Shown here: in pieces, positions 1-8,737 of the stretch
How positions within the stretch are numbered: the stretch's first letter is position 1
Layout of the letters: every line of letters begins with the position of its first letter
Source of the DNA: Streptomyces rapamycinicus NRRL 5491
GTDB lineage: Bacteria; Actinomycetota; Actinomycetes; Streptomycetales; Streptomycetaceae
Assembly (NCBI RefSeq): GCF_024298965.1
Contig: NZ_CP085193.1
Coordinates: forward strand, 10,354,001 to 10,418,000
Direction of reading: 5' to 3'
Length of the DNA: 64,000 nt
Made by a program: the position numbers and the translations under genes
Notes under the pieces: generated by a model
Seen by the model: only the letters and a program-made list of their open reading frames with translations
Database searches by the model: none
What the model was told of the DNA's origin: nothing

Positions 1-690
1 CCCCTGGCCCTGCTGCTCGGTGTCGTCATCGGCGGCGTCTGCGGCGGACTCAACGGTGTGCTGGTCACCCGGTTCCGCATTCCGCCGTTCATCGCCACGC
101 TCGGCACCCTCAGCGTCTTCTCCGCCCTCACCCTCTTCTACTCGCGGAGCGAGACCATCCGGGCCCAGGACGTGCCGCCCCTGCTGAGCTGGCCGGGCCG
201 CTCCATCAATGTCCTGGGCACCGATGTCACCTACAGCTCGCTGATGATGATCGGCTGCTTCGCCGCCGTGGCCTATCTGCTGCGGGGCACCGCGTGGGGC
301 GCCCATCTGCACGCGGTGGGCGACAACCGTGAGGGGGCCCGCCTCAGCGGGATCCGCACCGGCCGGGTGCTGCTCAGCGTGTATGTGGTGGCGGGGCTGA
401 TCTGCGGCCTGGCCGCGTGGTTCCTCATCGGGCGGATCGGCTCGGTCAGCCCGCAGGCCGGTGAGAACCTCAACCTCCAGTCCATCACCGCCGTCGTCAT
501 CGGCGGCACCAGCCTCTTCGGCGGCCGTGGCCATGTCCTCGGCACCCTGCTGGGCTCCCTCATCGTGGGCGTGTTCAGCAGCGGACTCGCGCTGTCCGGA
601 GTGGACGCCCTGTGGCAGGTCTTCACCGTGGGTGTCCTGGTGATCGTGGCAGTCGCCGCCGACCAGTGGATCCGGAAGGTGGCGGCATGA
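1..690 (+). CDS. Sugar ABC transporter permease, RbsC type (5' partial)
   Basis: This is the membrane permease of a ribose/xylose-class sugar importer (BPD_transp_2 family). The frame is open from the first base, so the start lies upstream and 229 residues are visible. Several hydrophobic membrane segments can be seen, together with the family's cytoplasmic loop (GDNREGARLSGI, around residue 110) that contacts the ATPase and the later stretch AVVIGGTSLFGGRG. The stop codon overlaps the ATG of the ATPase gene by 4 nt, so the two are translationally coupled. The substrate-binding protein is not in the window and probably lies just upstream. The class is clear; the transported sugar is not known. 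Confidence 0.9.
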   Translation, partial: PLALLLGVVIGGVCGGLNGVLVTRFRIPPFIATLGTLSVFSALTLFYSRSETIRAQDVPPLLSWPGRSINVLGTDVTYSSLMMIGCFAAVAYLLRGTAWGAHLHAVGDNREGARLSGIRTGRVLLSVYVVAGLICGLAAWFLIGRIGSVSPQAGENLNLQSITAVVIGGTSLFGGRGHVLGTLLGSLIVGVFSSGLALSGVDALWQVFTVGVLVIVAVAADQWIRKVAA

Positions 691-1514
691 ATCCCCGGAA
701 CGATCCCCGGAACACCACCACCGACGTACTCGCCCTCCAGGCGCGCGGCCTGGTCAAGCGCTACGGACATGTCACCGCCCTCGGCGGGGCCGATGTGGAG
801 CTGCGGGCCGGTGAGGTCCTCGCCGTCATCGGCGACAACGGAGCCGGCAAGTCGACGCTCATCAAGTGCCTCTCCGGGGCGGAGGTCCCCGACGCCGGGG
901 AGATCCGCCTCTTCGGGGAGCCGGTGCGGTTCCGCAACCCCCTGGACGCGCGGGACCACGGACTGGAGACCGTCTACCAGAACCTGGCCGTCGCGCCCTC
1001 CCGGGACATTCCCGCCAACCTCTTCCTCGGCCGTGAGCGCCGCAGGTCCGGCCCGCTCGGCAGCGTCTTCCGGCTGCTGGACAAGAAGGGGATGCGCGAG
1101 GAGACCCGGGAACTGCTCACCTCCCTCGGGCTGCTGACCATCCAGAACTTCTCCCAGCCGGTGGAGACGCTCTCCGGCGGGCAGCGCCAGGGCGTCGCCG
1201 TGGCACGCGCCGCCTGCTTCGGCAGCCGGGTGATCATCATGGACGAGCCGACGGCGGCGCTCGGGGTGCGGGAGTCGCAGCGGGTGCTCGACCTCATCCG
1301 CGAAATCCGCAGCCGGGGCGTGCCGGTCATCCTGATCAGCCACGACATGCCGCATGTCTTCGACGTCGCCGACCGCATCCACGTCCAGCGGCTGGGCCGG
1401 CGCGTCGCCCTGGTGCGCACCTCCGACATCTCGATGCCCGACGCCGTCGCCCTGATGACCGGAGCGCTGGACCCCGCGGAGCTCGACGGCAGATCCCCGG
1501 CGGGCACCCCGTGA
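687..1514 (+). CDS. Sugar ABC transporter ATP-binding protein, single domain
   Basis: This is the ATPase of the sugar importer, 275 aa. Walker A GDNGAGKST begins at about residue 49, the signature LSGGQRQ at about 162, and Walker B VIIMDEPT at about 182. It carries one nucleotide-binding domain, unlike the two-domain RbsA/XylG type, so it belongs to the FrcA-like class and should work as a homodimer. The ATG at 687 was chosen because it overlaps the permease stop (ATGA); the frame is open further upstream but that part lies inside the permease gene. A 40-nt gap separates it from the lactonase gene. Confidence 0.9.
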   Translation: MNPRNDPRNTTTDVLALQARGLVKRYGHVTALGGADVELRAGEVLAVIGDNGAGKSTLIKCLSGAEVPDAGEIRLFGEPVRFRNPLDARDHGLETVYQNLAVAPSRDIPANLFLGRERRRSGPLGSVFRLLDKKGMREETRELLTSLGLLTIQNFSQPVETLSGGQRQGVAVARAACFGSRVIIMDEPTAALGVRESQRVLDLIREIRSRGVPVILISHDMPHVFDVADRIHVQRLGRRVALVRTSDISMPDAVALMTGALDPAELDGRSPAGTP

Positions 1515-1554
1515 CCGCACCCAGCGACCCCACCCCCACCCACCGGGAGCAGGC

Positions 1555-2454
1555 ATGAACACCACACGGCCCGCCGTGCGCCCCGTCTCCGGCACCCCCC
1601 TCACCGGCACCTTCACCGCCCCGCCGGAGGCCGGACCGGACGATGTGACGCTGTGGTGGCTCGGGCAGGCCGGATTCGCCCTGCGCCACCGCGGCGGGCT
1701 GATCCTGATCGACCCGTATCTCTCGGACACCCTCGCCGAGAAGTACCGCGGCAAGCTCTTCCCGCACCGCCGGATGCACCCCGCCCCGGTGGCACCGGAG
1801 GCCATCCGCGGGGTGGACGCGGTGCTGTGCACCCATGGACACACCGACCACATGGACCCGGGCACCATCCGGGCCCTGCTCCCGCACAACGATCCGCGCT
1901 TCGTCGTCCCGCGCGCCGAGCGGGCCCGGGCCCTGGAGCGTGGCGTACCCGCCGCCCGGCTGACCGGGACCACCGCGGGTGAGCGCGTGGAACTGGACGG
2001 CGGAGTCACCGTCGAACCGGTCCCGGCCGCCCATGAACACCTCGAACAGGACGAGAACGGAGACCACCGCTTCCTCGGCTATGTGCTCACGGTCGGCGGT
2101 GTCCGCGTCTACCACTCCGGCGACTGCGTCCCGTACGACGGGCAGCCCGAGCGCTTGCGCACACTCCGCGCCGACGTGGCGCTGCTGCCCGTGAACGGGC
2201 GCGACCGCCACCGCACCGAGAACGGCGTCCCCGGCAACTTCACCGTCCGGGAGGCGGCCGAGCTGTGCGAGGCGGCCGGGATCCCGCACCTGCTCTGCCA
2301 CCACTTCGGCCTGTTCGACTTCAACACCGTCGACCCGGAGGACGCCCGCGACGCACTGCGCCGCCGCGCCACGCCACTGTCCTGGACCGTGCCGCGGGTG
2401 GGCGACGCCTACGTCCTCACCCCGGGCGGCCCCACCGCGAAAGAGGACCGATGA
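1555..2454 (+). CDS. Metallo-beta-lactamase-fold hydrolase, UlaG-like
   Basis: This 299-aa protein has the metal-binding motif HxHxDH (THGHTDHMD, His94, His96, Asp98, His99) and further metal-ligand candidates in AAHEHLEQ and YHSGDC. The arrangement matches the UlaG family, whose type member opens L-ascorbate 6-phosphate lactone. In this operon a lactonase acting on an oxidised sugar or sugar phosphate is the most natural role, but that is inference from context. The start follows an AGGAG-like site (gggagcagg). The stop overlaps the aldolase start by 4 nt. Confidence 0.8.
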   Translation: MNTTRPAVRPVSGTPLTGTFTAPPEAGPDDVTLWWLGQAGFALRHRGGLILIDPYLSDTLAEKYRGKLFPHRRMHPAPVAPEAIRGVDAVLCTHGHTDHMDPGTIRALLPHNDPRFVVPRAERARALERGVPAARLTGTTAGERVELDGGVTVEPVPAAHEHLEQDENGDHRFLGYVLTVGGVRVYHSGDCVPYDGQPERLRTLRADVALLPVNGRDRHRTENGVPGNFTVREAAELCEAAGIPHLLCHHFGLFDFNTVDPEDARDALRRRATPLSWTVPRVGDAYVLTPGGPTAKEDR

Positions 2455-3095
2455 ACCCCACCGAACTCCTCGGCCGACTGCGCCGCGTCCGGGTCGTCCC
2501 GGTCGTCACCCTGCCCCAGGTACGCCACGCCGACCCGCTCGGCGAGACGCTGCTCGGGGCGGGACTGCCGGTCGCCGAGATCACCTTCCGCACCCCGGCC
2601 GCCCGGGACGGGATCGCCACCCTGCGGGCCCGCCACCCCGAGCTGCTGGTCGGCGCGGGTACGGTCCTGGACCGCACCACCGTGGACCACGCCATCGACG
2701 CGGGAGCCCAGTTCGTGGTGGCGCCCGGTTTCAACCCGGACGTCGTGGACCACTGCCTGGAGCGGAAGATCCCCGTCGTCCCCGGCATCAACAGCCCCAC
2801 CGGTGTCGAGGCGGCCGTGGCCAGGGGACTGTCGCTGGTGAAGTACTTCCCGGCCGAGGCGTCGGGCGGACTGCGGCTGCTGGACGCCATGGCGGCTCCG
2901 TACGACGGGATGGCGTTCATGCCCACCGGCGGTATCACACCGGACAACCTCCCCGACTATCTCAGCCGGCCGCACGTGGCCGCCTGCGGCGGCACCTGGA
3001 TCGCCAGTACGGCGCTGCTGGCCGAGGGGGAGTACGAGGCCATCGGGCGCAACGCCCGCGGCGCGGCCGAGATCGCCGCCTCGGCCACCTTCTGA
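2451..3095 (+). CDS. eda: KDPG/KHG-type aldolase
   Basis: This 214-aa protein belongs to the class I 2-dehydro-3-deoxy-phosphogluconate / 4-hydroxy-2-oxoglutarate aldolase family, which splits 2-keto-3-deoxy sugar acid phosphates to pyruvate and an aldehyde. It shows the substrate loop GAGTVLD and the Schiff-base lysine in SLVKYFPAE (Lys131), followed by the phosphate-binding PTGGI segment. The length is that of the usual Eda trimer subunit. ATG 2451 overlaps the previous stop. Together with the dehydrogenases it implies that the imported sugar is turned into a 2-keto-3-deoxy acid. Substrate specificity cannot be decided here. Confidence 0.88.
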   Translation: MNPTELLGRLRRVRVVPVVTLPQVRHADPLGETLLGAGLPVAEITFRTPAARDGIATLRARHPELLVGAGTVLDRTTVDHAIDAGAQFVVAPGFNPDVVDHCLERKIPVVPGINSPTGVEAAVARGLSLVKYFPAEASGGLRLLDAMAAPYDGMAFMPTGGITPDNLPDYLSRPHVAACGGTWIASTALLAEGEYEAIGRNARGAAEIAASATF

Positions 3096-3100
3096 AGGCC

Positions 3101-3152
3101 CCTCCCGAAGACCCCTCCCGAAGACCGACTCCTGAAACACCTCCCGAAGACC
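3101..3152 (+). repeat. Four tandem 13-bp units
   Basis: Three exact copies of CCTCCCGAAGACC (3101-3113, 3114-3126, 3140-3152) with a degenerate unit of the same length at 3127-3139. It sits in the 95-nt gap between the aldolase and SDR genes. Confidence 0.85.
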
Positions 3153-3190
3153 ACCTACGAACACCCACCCACACACCCCAAAGGGACAGC

Positions 3191-4027
3191 ATGACCACCA
3201 CCTACGAACCCGCCCCCGGCACCGCGCTGGAGGGCAAGGTCGCCATCATCACCGGTGGCGCCTCCGGCATCGGCGAGGCCGTCGGCCGGATCTTCGCGGC
3301 CAACCGGGCCAAGGTCCTCCTGGTCGACATCGACGGCAAGCGACTCCAGCAGGTCGTCGGCTCCATCCAGTCCCAGGGCGGCGCCTGCGTGGGCATCGAG
3401 GCCGATGTCACCGAGGAGGAGCAGGTCCAGAGCTTCTTCCGGACCGCCATGGAGGAGTGGGGCCAGGTCGATCTCCTCGTCAACAGCGCGGGCCGCGACT
3501 CCCTCTCACCCCCGGTGACCGAGGTGACGCTGGAGGAGTGGAACAAGACCATCGGCCCCAATCTGACCGCGGTCTTCCTGTGCTGCCGCGAGGCGTTCCG
3601 CATCATGGAGCGGCAGCCCACCGGCGGGCGCGTCATCAATATGGGCTCGTCCTCGGCCCGATTGGCATCCGGCCCCGGCCACAGCCCCTACCGCGCCTCC
3701 AAGCACGGGATGATGGGATTCAGCAAGAACATTCTCCTTGAGGGCAAGGAGAAGAACATCGGTGTGACGGTGATCAACCCGTCCCACGTCAAGACCCCGA
3801 TGACCGAGATCATCGACAAGGGCCTGTACGACGGCGACATCCCCGCCTACCTCGACGGCTGGCTGGACGACAAGGAGCTCGCCGAGGGCATCCACGCCAG
3901 CTGCATCGACGTCGACAACGTCGCCGAGGTGTCCCTCTACGTGGCCACCCGCACGCCCGACGTCACCATCCCCCAGATCGCGCTCTACCCGACGCACAAG
4001 GCACACCGCTACGGCATGGAAGTCTGA
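3191..4027 (+). CDS. SDR family oxidoreductase
   Basis: This is a 278-aa classical short-chain dehydrogenase. The cofactor motif GGASGIG starts near residue 22, an acidic residue (VDID) at the end of the second strand suggests NAD(H) preference, and the catalytic Tyr167 and Lys171 are in SPYRASK with the partner serine in GSSSA. Within the operon it probably oxidises a polyol or sugar-alcohol hydroxyl, or reduces a keto-sugar. The ATG follows an AAGGGA site. Only 13 nt separate it from the next dehydrogenase gene. The family call is secure; the substrate is unknown. Confidence 0.88.
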   Translation: MTTTYEPAPGTALEGKVAIITGGASGIGEAVGRIFAANRAKVLLVDIDGKRLQQVVGSIQSQGGACVGIEADVTEEEQVQSFFRTAMEEWGQVDLLVNSAGRDSLSPPVTEVTLEEWNKTIGPNLTAVFLCCREAFRIMERQPTGGRVINMGSSSARLASGPGHSPYRASKHGMMGFSKNILLEGKEKNIGVTVINPSHVKTPMTEIIDKGLYDGDIPAYLDGWLDDKELAEGIHASCIDVDNVAEVSLYVATRTPDVTIPQIALYPTHKAHRYGMEV

Positions 4028-4040
4028 GGCGGACCAAGCG

Positions 4041-5129
4041 ATGAAGGCAGCAGTACTGCAATCCGAGGGCGTCCTCACCCTCACCGACATCCCGGCCCCC
4101 GCCCCCGTGGGCGACCGCTCCGTCCTCGTCCGCGTCGGCGGTGTGGGCGTATGCGGCTCGGACGTGCTGAGGTTCGGCCGCGGGAAGGCGTATCACTATC
4201 CGCTCGTCCTGGGCCACGAGTTCTCCGCCGTGGTCGAGGAGGTGCCGGAGGGAAGCCGCTTCCGCCCCGGGGACCGCGCCGCGGTCTTCCCCCTCCTGCC
4301 CGATCCGGCGGATCCGATGACCCAGATCGGCGAGTACGCCGTCGGCTCCGGCTACGACTACTACGGGTCGCGGCGCGACGGCGCCATGGCCGAGTTCCTC
4401 CATGTGCCCGAGGCCAATCTGGTGCCGGTGGCGCGGGATGTGCCGCTGGTGCACGCCGCCATGGTGGAGCCCGCCGCGGTCGCCCTGCACGCCATGCTGA
4501 AGTTCCAGCTGCCCGCGCACGCCACCGCGCTGGTGATCGGGGCCGGTCCCATCGGGGCGCTGGCCGCCCAGTGGCTGCGCATCCTGGGCGCCAGCGAGGT
4601 GTACGTGGCCGATGTGGACGAGCGCAAGCGCGCCGTCATGGCCGGTCTCGGCTTCCCGGTCATCGACGCGTCCGCCGGGGACACCGTGGACACGGTCCGG
4701 GAGCTGACCGGCGGCCGGGGCGTGGACTGCGCGGTGGAGGCGAGCGGTCTGCCCGCCACCCTCGTCCAGGCCATCACCGCGGCGGCCCCGCTCGGCCAGG
4801 TGACGCTCCTGGGCGACATCTCCGGTGACCTGACCCTGCCGCGCGCCCTGGTCTCCTCGATCCTCCGCCGTGAGCTGCGCGTCTACGGCACCTGGAACTC
4901 CAGGATCACCCCGGCCGGGCGCAGCGAATGGGACATGGTGGTCCACCACCTGGGCCGCGATCTGAAGGTGGCGCCGCTCATCAGCCACACCCCGAGCCTG
5001 GAGGAGGCACCGGCGATGTTCGCCGACATGCTGGAGCGCCGCACCTGGTACAACAAGGTCGTCTTCGCGGTCGCCGACCAGGCCCAGGCCGAGCTCATCC
5101 GGCCGGGTGTCGTCGGAGGTGCGTCATGA
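4041..5129 (+). CDS. MDR/zinc-type alcohol dehydrogenase, GatD-like, without structural zinc site
   Basis: This 362-aa medium-chain dehydrogenase resembles galactitol-1-phosphate 5-dehydrogenase. The catalytic zinc cysteine is in VCGSD (Cys38), followed by GHEFS with the next ligand, and the nucleotide fold GAGPIGALAAQ is present. The loop that normally carries four cysteines for the structural zinc is replaced by a proline-rich stretch (FPLLPDPADPMTQ) with no cysteine, while the GSRRDG motif just after it, typical of GatD-like enzymes, is kept. It overlaps the next dehydrogenase by 4 nt. It probably oxidises a polyol or polyol phosphate. Confidence 0.85.
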   Translation: MKAAVLQSEGVLTLTDIPAPAPVGDRSVLVRVGGVGVCGSDVLRFGRGKAYHYPLVLGHEFSAVVEEVPEGSRFRPGDRAAVFPLLPDPADPMTQIGEYAVGSGYDYYGSRRDGAMAEFLHVPEANLVPVARDVPLVHAAMVEPAAVALHAMLKFQLPAHATALVIGAGPIGALAAQWLRILGASEVYVADVDERKRAVMAGLGFPVIDASAGDTVDTVRELTGGRGVDCAVEASGLPATLVQAITAAAPLGQVTLLGDISGDLTLPRALVSSILRRELRVYGTWNSRITPAGRSEWDMVVHHLGRDLKVAPLISHTPSLEEAPAMFADMLERRTWYNKVVFAVADQAQAELIRPGVVGGAS

Positions 5130-6217
5130 GGGCCGCCGTTCTGCGCAGGCCGGGGGAGCTGGCGGTCGAGGACGTGGCCGAGCCCACCGTCGTCGGCGAC
5201 GACCTGCTGGTGCGGGTCCGGGCCGCCTCCATCTGCGGCACCGACCTGCGCATCTTCAAGCACGGCCACTTCAAGATCCGCGACGGGCAGCCGCGGGTGC
5301 TCGGCCACGAGGTGGCGGGGGACGTGGTGGCGGCCGGGCCGCGGGTGACCGCGTTCCACCCGGGCATGCGGGTCACCGTCACCCCGAACGTGGGCTGCGG
5401 CCGCTGCGACATGTGCCGCCACGGCTACAACAACATGTGCCCGGACTACGAGGCGTTCGGCATCAGCATCGACGGCGGCTTCCAGGAGCTGCTGCGGGTG
5501 CCCGGCTTCGCCGTCCAGCGCGGCAACGTCTTCGAGATCCCCGAGGGCGTCTCGTACGCCGAGGCGGCCCTGGTGGAACCGTTCTCCTGCTGCTACAGCG
5601 GGCAGCGCGGGCTGCGGGTCGGCCCCGAGGACGTCGTGGTCATCACCGGCGCGGGCCCCATCGGGGCGTTCCATGTGCTGCTCGGCAAGCTCGCCGGGGC
5701 CCGCAAGGTGATCATCTCCAACCGCAGCCGGCCCCGTCTGGACCTCGCCGCCCGGCTCGGCGCCGATGTGTGTGTCGGGGTACGCGAACAGGACCTGGCC
5801 GAGGTGGTGCGCGAGCATACCGGCGGCCGGGGCGCGGACGTGGTCATCACGGCCGTGTCCGACCCCCAGGTGCAGGCGCAGGCGGCCGAACTGCTCGCCC
5901 CGCTCGGCCGGCTCAACTACTTCGCCGGCCTCGGCGCCGCGCGGACCATCCCGCTCGACACCAACGCCGTGCACTACAAGGGCCTCACCCTGACCGGGAC
6001 GACCGGCTCCACCAACGGCGACTACGGCCGTTGTCTGCGGCTGGTCGGCGAGCGCCGCGTCGATCTGTCACCACTGGTCAGTGAGGTGTTCCCACTGGAG
6101 AAGATCCACGATGCCTTCGGCTACGCGGCCTCCGGGGCCGGGATGAAGGCCATGGTCACGTTCGACGGCGACCCCCACGCCACCACATCGCGCCCCGCCC
6201 CGGCAGAAGGCAGGTGA
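5126..6217 (+). CDS. Zinc-dependent polyol dehydrogenase
   Basis: This 363-aa medium-chain dehydrogenase carries both zinc sites: catalytic CGTD near the N-terminus and GHEVAG, and structural Cys91, Cys94, Cys97 and Cys105 in CGRCDMCRHGYNNMC. The nucleotide motif is GAGPIGAFH. It resembles sorbitol/L-threonine-type dehydrogenases. ATG 5126 overlaps the previous stop and was preferred to the longer open frame inside that gene. Two paralogous dehydrogenases side by side suggest two successive oxidations, or action on a sugar and on its phosphate; which is which cannot be told. Confidence 0.88.
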   Translation: MRAAVLRRPGELAVEDVAEPTVVGDDLLVRVRAASICGTDLRIFKHGHFKIRDGQPRVLGHEVAGDVVAAGPRVTAFHPGMRVTVTPNVGCGRCDMCRHGYNNMCPDYEAFGISIDGGFQELLRVPGFAVQRGNVFEIPEGVSYAEAALVEPFSCCYSGQRGLRVGPEDVVVITGAGPIGAFHVLLGKLAGARKVIISNRSRPRLDLAARLGADVCVGVREQDLAEVVREHTGGRGADVVITAVSDPQVQAQAAELLAPLGRLNYFAGLGAARTIPLDTNAVHYKGLTLTGTTGSTNGDYGRCLRLVGERRVDLSPLVSEVFPLEKIHDAFGYAASGAGMKAMVTFDGDPHATTSRPAPAEGR

Positions 6218-6222
6218 CATCC

Positions 6223-7722
6223 ATGACCCACCGCTATGTCATGGCCTTCGACGCCGGCACCACCAGCATCCGGGCCATCCTCTTCGACAAGGCGGGCGAC
6301 ATCGCCGCGGTCGCCAGCCAGGAGTTCCCGCAGATCTATCCGCAGCCCGGCTGGGTCGAGCACAACCCGCTCGACATCTGGAACACCCAGGTCACCGTCG
6401 CCAAGCAGGTGCTGGCCCAGGCCGAGTGCGGCTCCGAGGACATCGCCGCCATCGGTGTCACCAACCAGCGCGAGACGGTGGTGGTCTGGGACCGCGCCAC
6501 CGGAGAGCCCGTGCACCACGCCATCGTGTGGCAGGACCGCCGCACCGCCGCGCTGTGCGAGGAGCTCAAGGCCCGCGGCCTGGAGGAGTACGTCCAGCGG
6601 ACCACCGGGCTGATCATCGACGCCTACTTCTCCGCCACCAAGGTGAAGTGGATCCTCGACAACGTCCCCGGCGCACGGCAGCGCGCCGAGCGCGGCGAAC
6701 TCGCCTTCGGCACCGTCGACTCCTGGCTGATCTGGAACCTCACCGGCGGCGCCGCACACGTCACCGACTACACCAACGCCTCGCGCACCATGCTGTTCGA
6801 CATCACCCGGCTGGACTGGGACCAGCGGCTGCTCGACGAGCTCGACATCCCCCGCGAGATCCTCCCCGAGGTGCGTCCCACCAGCGAGCTCTACGGCCAC
6901 ACCGATGAGTCGGTGCTGCTCGGCGCCCGGATCCCGGTCGCCTCGGCCGTAGGCGACCAGCAGGGCGCGCTGTTCGGCCAGGCGTGCTTCGACCCGGGCT
7001 CGGTGAAGGCCACGTACGGCACCGGGGCCTCGCTGGTCCTCAACACCGGTGACAGCCCCGTCTTCAGCGGCAGCGGCATGCTCACCACCATCGCCTGGGG
7101 CGTGGACGGCGGCGTCGAATACGCCCTGGAAGGGCTGATCTTCGTGGCCGCCGCCTCCATCCAGTGGCTGCGCGACGAGCTCCAGATCGTCTACGACGCC
7201 GAGGACACCGAGTACGCCGCCCTCAACGTCCCCGACACCAACGGCGTCTATGTCGTACCGGCCTTCGTGGGGCTCGCCGCCCCGTACTGGGACCAGTACG
7301 CGCGCGGCGCCATCCTCGGCCTGACCCGCGGCGCCAGCCGCAAGCACGTCATCCGGGCCACGCTGGAGTCCATCGCCTACCAGATCCGCGACGTCATCAC
7401 CTGCATGGAGGCCGACTCGGGCCTCACCACGCGGGAGATCAAGGTCGATGGCGGGGCCACCGCCAACAACTTCCTCATGCAGTTCCAGGCCGACATCCTC
7501 GACGTCCCCGTGCTGCGCCCCACCGTCATCGAGTCCTCGGCCCGTGGCGCGGCCTTCCTCGCCGGGCTCGCCACCGGGTTCTGGCAGGACCGGGAGGAGC
7601 TGTCCGGCACCTTCCGGCTCGAGCGCCGCTTCGACTGCGCGATGGACCGCGCACGGGCCGACCGGCTCTACGCGGGCTGGCAGAAGGCGGTGGGCTGCGC
7701 CCGGGACTGGGAGGAGCACTGA
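6223..7722 (+). CDS. FGGY carbohydrate kinase, glycerol kinase-like
   Basis: This protein of about 499 aa belongs to the FGGY kinase family and is closest in motifs to GlpK: AFDAGTTSIRA at the N-terminus, PGWVEHNP, TNQRET, YGTGASL, and the C-terminal signature DGGATANNFLMQFQADIL. It would phosphorylate glycerol or a related polyol or ketose with ATP. A GTG at 6214 overlaps the previous stop and could also start it, but ATG 6223 gives the usual GlpK N-terminus and a better spaced AAGGCAGG site. Given its neighbours, a substrate other than glycerol is possible. The stop lies 52 nt before the next gene. Confidence 0.85.
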   Translation: MTHRYVMAFDAGTTSIRAILFDKAGDIAAVASQEFPQIYPQPGWVEHNPLDIWNTQVTVAKQVLAQAECGSEDIAAIGVTNQRETVVVWDRATGEPVHHAIVWQDRRTAALCEELKARGLEEYVQRTTGLIIDAYFSATKVKWILDNVPGARQRAERGELAFGTVDSWLIWNLTGGAAHVTDYTNASRTMLFDITRLDWDQRLLDELDIPREILPEVRPTSELYGHTDESVLLGARIPVASAVGDQQGALFGQACFDPGSVKATYGTGASLVLNTGDSPVFSGSGMLTTIAWGVDGGVEYALEGLIFVAAASIQWLRDELQIVYDAEDTEYAALNVPDTNGVYVVPAFVGLAAPYWDQYARGAILGLTRGASRKHVIRATLESIAYQIRDVITCMEADSGLTTREIKVDGGATANNFLMQFQADILDVPVLRPTVIESSARGAAFLAGLATGFWQDREELSGTFRLERRFDCAMDRARADRLYAGWQKAVGCARDWEEH

Positions 7723-7774
7723 CCCGGCCGCCCACCCGGCTTAACCACGCACGGCTCCTCGAAGGAGAACTGAC

Positions 7775-8737
7775 ATGCCGCGGACGTATCACGCCGCCGC
7801 CCGCCCGACGATGTACTTCATCGGCGTCACCACCACCAAGTCCTCCATCATGAAGGTCTTCCCGGCGTGGGCGCGCGAGCTGAACCTCGACGCCGTCATC
7901 GAGGGCATCGACCTCCCGCTGGACGACACCCCCGAGCACTACCGGGAGGTGGTCGACTTCATCAAGCACGACCCGCACTCGCTGGGCGCGCTGGTCACCA
8001 CCCACAAGCTCAACCTCTACAAGGCCGCCCACGAACTCTTCGACGGCGTCGGCCACGAAACCGAGCTGCTGGACGAGGTCAGCAGCGTCTCCAAGCGCGG
8101 CGACCAGCTGTGGGGCCACGCCATGGACCCCGTCACCAGCGGCCTGGCCCTGGAGGCCATCGTGCCCGACGGTTACTGGTCCCGCACCGGGGGCGAGCTG
8201 CTGCTGCTCGGCGCGGGCGGCTCCTCCCTCGCCCTCACGCTGTATCTGCACAACCGCCAGGCGGCCGGTGGCGACGTCCCCTCCCGCATCGTGGTCACCA
8301 ATCGCCGCGAGGCCCGGCTGCGCGAGATGCGCACCGTCCACGAACGCCTCGGCTTCACCATCCCCGTCGACTACCGGCTCGCCCCCGAGCCGAGCGACAA
8401 CGACGCACAGCTGCGGACACTCTCCCCCGGCTCCGTCGTGGTCAACGCCACCGGACTCGGCAAGGACCGGCCCGGCTCCCCGCTCACCGACGCCGCCCGG
8501 TTCCCCGCCGACGCCATCGCCTGGGACTTCAACTACCGCGGCGACCTGGTCTTCCTGGACCAGGCACGGGCCCGGCGGGACGCCTCCGGGCCGAGCGTCG
8601 TGGACGGCTGGCTGTACTTCATCCACGGCTGGACCCGCGTCATCGCCGAGGTCTTCCACATCGACATCCCCACCCACGGCCCCGTCTTCGAGCGGCTGTC
8701 CCGCATCGCCCGCGACGTCACCAAGGAGCACGCATGA
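7775..8737 (+). CDS. Shikimate dehydrogenase-like protein
   Basis: This 320-aa protein has the two-domain plan of shikimate/quinate dehydrogenases: an N-terminal substrate domain with GALVTTHKLN (Lys78 in the place of the catalytic lysine, with TTH instead of the usual T-x-P), and a C-terminal nucleotide fold GAGGSSLAL followed by VNATGLGKD. No other aromatic-pathway gene is nearby, so it is unlikely to be the housekeeping AroE; an oxidoreductase for a sugar-acid-like compound is more probable. The start follows a GAAGGAG site. It overlaps the cupin gene by 4 nt. Confidence 0.75.
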   Translation: MPRTYHAAARPTMYFIGVTTTKSSIMKVFPAWARELNLDAVIEGIDLPLDDTPEHYREVVDFIKHDPHSLGALVTTHKLNLYKAAHELFDGVGHETELLDEVSSVSKRGDQLWGHAMDPVTSGLALEAIVPDGYWSRTGGELLLLGAGGSSLALTLYLHNRQAAGGDVPSRIVVTNRREARLREMRTVHERLGFTIPVDYRLAPEPSDNDAQLRTLSPGSVVVNATGLGKDRPGSPLTDAARFPADAIAWDFNYRGDLVFLDQARARRDASGPSVVDGWLYFIHGWTRVIAEVFHIDIPTHGPVFERLSRIARDVTKEHA

